Program-made: the position numbers and the translations under genes | Shown here: positions 36,789-38,588 of the stretch, in pieces | Layout of the letters: each line of letters begins with the position of its first letter | How positions within the stretch are numbered: the stretch's first letter is position 1 | DNA from: Ectothiorhodospiraceae bacterium WFHF3C12 | GTDB taxonomy: Bacteria; Pseudomonadota; Gammaproteobacteria; Nitrococcales; Nitrococcaceae | Direction of reading: 5' to 3' | Assembly (NCBI GenBank): GCA_013519935.1 | Contig: JACDUA010000041.1 | Coordinates: forward strand, 1 to 38,588 | DNA: 38,588 nucleotides | Notes under the pieces: generated by a model | Told to the model about the DNA's origin: nothing | Databases searched by the model: none | Seen by the model: only the letters and a program-made list of their open reading frames with translations

Positions 36789-37673
36789 TCACAGCTGCTC
36801 CAGCGCATAACCGCGCGCCCGGAGCAGGGCGACCAGCCCGTCCCCGCCCGTCAGGTGGGCTGAGCCCACGACCACGAACACGGCTTCTCCGGCGCCCAGC
36901 AGTTCGTCAATGCGCTCGGCCATCGCCCGGTTGCGCTCCACGATCAGTGCTTCGTAAACGCCTTCCAGCGCCGTCGGGAACTGCGCTTGCACCTGGTCCT
37001 GGAGAACCTCGGCCTCGCCACTGCGCCAGGCGGCGAGGAGCTCCGCGACGGGGATCTCCCCCTTGGCCATCTGCTCCGCGGTGTGGGCCAGCAGCGCTTC
37101 CTGGTCCCGGGCCGGCATCCCGGCGAGCATGTCCAGCTGCGCCTGAAGCCCCTCCAGCTCGACGACCCGTTTGCCGTCCTGGTGGGCCAGCTCCAGGAAG
37201 TGACGGTCCACGCCCCATTGCTCGGAATAGCCCTGGGCGTTCATGGCCACCACGGTCAGGGTCTGGGCCGCCAGCCAGGGCTTTTGCCGCTTGAGCATTT
37301 CAATGGGCACGCCGTAACGCTCGGCGGCCGCCGCCACGTCCTGCCAGGCATCGCCCGCCAGTGCCGATTCCAGGCTCTCCCGGCCACCGTACATACCCCG
37401 TTCCGCCAGCACGGTGCCTATCCGCATCATGTCCGCGCCGACGATGTCCGCCTCCACCACGAGTGCATCGGACTCCCGGTACGCCTCGCGCATCGCCTCG
37501 GGCAGCGGATACATGCCGGCGCGGCCGACATGGACGGAACCCACGAGATAGCTCGCCGGCGCCCCCTCGATCCGGTAGGCGATACCACGCTCGGTCGCGG
37601 CCAGGGACTGCCATGCGGCGAGCAGCAGCAGGACAAAGGCCGTGGCTGGAATGAACAGGCTGGATCTGGGCAT
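36789..37673 (-). CDS. TraB/GumN-family (YbaP-type) protein
   Basis: A 294-residue protein with an N-terminal signal peptide or anchor (FIPATAFVLLLLAAWQSLA). The family motifs are present: LVGSVHVGRAGMYPLP near residue 43 (GxxH) and the C-terminal VVVGSAHLTGGDGLVALL. Distant relatives (Tiki) are metal-dependent proteases, so hydrolase activity is possible but unproven. The gene is 115 bp upstream of the DUF4139 gene, possibly co-transcribed, and divergent from the YbhB gene. Confidence 0.87.
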   Translation of the reverse strand: MPRSSLFIPATAFVLLLLAAWQSLAATERGIAYRIEGAPASYLVGSVHVGRAGMYPLPEAMREAYRESDALVVEADIVGADMMRIGTVLAERGMYGGRESLESALAGDAWQDVAAAAERYGVPIEMLKRQKPWLAAQTLTVVAMNAQGYSEQWGVDRHFLELAHQDGKRVVELEGLQAQLDMLAGMPARDQEALLAHTAEQMAKGEIPVAELLAAWRSGEAEVLQDQVQAQFPTALEGVYEALIVERNRAMAERIDELLGAGEAVFVVVGSAHLTGGDGLVALLRARGYALEQL

Positions 37674-37816
37674 GAGGCACCATCCCTGTGGTTATGCGTT
37701 GATCTCTCACCTACCCGCAACGGGCAGCGGTAGTATGGAGCCTATGGCCCTCTCGCGGCGAGGCCCGGCCCCGCCGTGATCGAAGTCACGACCGCCAACC
37801 GCGGAGGTGAGACGGC

Positions 37817-38290
37817 ATGCTGACACTGCAGTCGCCCGCTTTTCACGACCACGGCCCATTGCCCGCGCGCTATAGCTGCGACGGCAGCGAAGTCTCGCCG
37901 CCACTGCGCTGGACGGGTCTGCCCGCCGGCACGATCTCCCTGGCCCTGGTCATGGAGGACGAAGACGCCGGCGACACCACCCTGGCGCGTCCCATCGGCG
38001 TACACTGGGTGGCCTTCAACCTCCCGCCGGAGCTGGAATACCTGGTGGAGGGCGCGGACGTCGCCGGTCTCAGCGACGTGGCCGGCGTGGGCCTCAATGA
38101 CCGTCAGGGCCTGGGGTATCTGCCGCCCTGTCCGGGCCTGGGCCGGCACAGCTTCGTTTTCCGGCTCTTCGCCCTGGACGACGTGCTGCGGGGATTGCAC
38201 ACGCCAAGGCGCTTCCACCTGGACGCGGCAATGAACGGCCGGGTACTGGCTATGGCCGAGCTCACCGCGATATTCGAACGAAGCGACTGA
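37817..38290 (+). CDS. YbhB/YbcL-family (phosphatidylethanolamine-binding-like) protein
   Basis: A 157-residue PEBP-fold protein of unknown function. Seen: FHDHGPLPARYSCDGSEVSPPLRW, SLALVMEDEDAG, HWVAFNLPPE and the ligand-site block YLPPCPGLGRHSFVFRLFAL. It lacks a signal peptide (YbhB-like rather than YbcL-like). A near-perfect GGAGGTGA ribosome site precedes ATG 37817. No operon partner is evident. Confidence 0.92.
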   Translation: MLTLQSPAFHDHGPLPARYSCDGSEVSPPLRWTGLPAGTISLALVMEDEDAGDTTLARPIGVHWVAFNLPPELEYLVEGADVAGLSDVAGVGLNDRQGLGYLPPCPGLGRHSFVFRLFALDDVLRGLHTPRRFHLDAAMNGRVLAMAELTAIFERSD

Positions 38291-38301
38291 GGCCCGCGGA
38301 C

Positions 38302-38588
38302 CTAGTCGCCGCCGGCCTGTTCGTCACCCTGGCCGCCGGCCGCCTGATTCTCGTCTGCCGGTGCCGCCTCCTCGGGCGAGACAGGTGCCGTGACCGTCGT
38401 CTGGCTTTCCACCATGGAAACCACCCGCTGTTGCATCTGGTCGATCCATTGTCCGACCCGCGCCCGGGTCGGATCGTGGGTCACGGCCACCAGGGCCGCC
38501 AGCAGAAAGATCAGCACCGCCCCCACCAGCCACTCCCAGCCCTTGGCGGCTGGCGCCTGTTCATCCGGCGGCGCCGCGCCCCGCGGCG
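38302..38588 (-). CDS. Membrane-anchored hypothetical protein, 5' end cut by window edge
   Basis: The frame is open from the right edge to the stop at 38302, so the start is outside the window; a GTG at 38526 exists but the residues before it (DEQAPAAKGWEWL) read as coding. The visible part has a Pro/Ala-rich segment, one membrane helix (VGAVLIFLLAALVAV), a Gln/Arg-rich segment with WIDQMQQRV and an acidic Ala/Glu/Gln tail. No family is recognised. Confidence 0.6.
   Translation of the reverse strand, partial: PRGAAPPDEQAPAAKGWEWLVGAVLIFLLAALVAVTHDPTRARVGQWIDQMQQRVVSMVESQTTVTAPVSPEEAAPADENQAAGGQGDEQAGGD

Overview
The window is high-G+C chromosomal DNA from a gammaproteobacterium. The gene content (LpxL and HldE lipopolysaccharide genes, a hisBHAFIE-tatABC block, sucA-sucB-lpd, and a methylcitrate cluster carrying acnD-prpF as well as prpD) and the mildly acidic proteins suggest an Ectothiorhodospiraceae-like or related lineage. 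That placement is inference from gene order and protein character; there is no rRNA or marker gene in the window to confirm it. No tRNA, rRNA, CRISPR array or prophage was seen.

Layout, left to right. 1-2952: a truncated heptose kinase gene (hldE, minus strand) diverges from an LpxL-type acyltransferase, followed by a small TPR protein and a Trp/Gln-rich repeat protein. 3419-9046: dtd, then hisB-hisH-hisA-hisF-hisI-hisE and tatA-tatB-tatC, all rightward and tightly spaced. 9383-11185: a 600-residue PilZ-type protein on the minus strand, convergent with tatC, with strong hairpins between. 11186-11944: about 760 bp without a recognisable gene. 11945-17806: sucA-sucB-lpd, with stable hairpins in both intergenic gaps. 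17807-18105: an intergenic repeat pair. 18106-20072: leftward Ada-AlkA fusion and ogt (alkylation repair). 20629-29491: the propionate/methylcitrate cluster prpB-prpC-acnD-[DUF559]-prpF-[RAYT]-prpD. 29705-31795: a TonB-dependent receptor with a good terminator. 32304-34976: djlA, then cytochrome b561, YceI and an NAD(P)-binding protein in an overlapping operon. 35105-38588: a DUF4139-type exported protein and a TraB/GumN protein (minus), a YbhB-type PEBP protein (plus), and a membrane protein cut by the right edge (minus).

The most unusual part is the methylcitrate cluster. Two separate small nuclease genes sit inside it, in the operon direction, each bracketed on both sides by an inverted pair of short hairpins. 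One is a RAYT (REP-associated tyrosine transposase) with 7-bp-stem hairpins, a known class of REP/REPIN system. The other is a DUF559 (Vsr-like, PD-(D/E)XK) protein gene bracketed by four hairpins with identical 10-bp CCCCTCTCCC/GGGAGAGGGG stems, arranged exactly like the RAYT unit. Both reading frames end inside their own repeat. A third relative of the RAYT repeats lies between prpC and acnD, beside a 23-bp perfect tandem duplication over the prpC stop codon. The DUF559-repeat unit looks like a second, independently evolved counterpart of RAYT-REPIN and is the best candidate for an under-described system here.

Functional links: prpB, prpC, acnD, prpF and prpD together make a complete methylcitrate cycle with two alternative dehydration routes. 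sucA-sucB-lpd encode the whole 2-oxoglutarate dehydrogenase complex. The Ada-AlkA fusion plus ogt rebuilds the adaptive response to DNA alkylation from rearranged parts.
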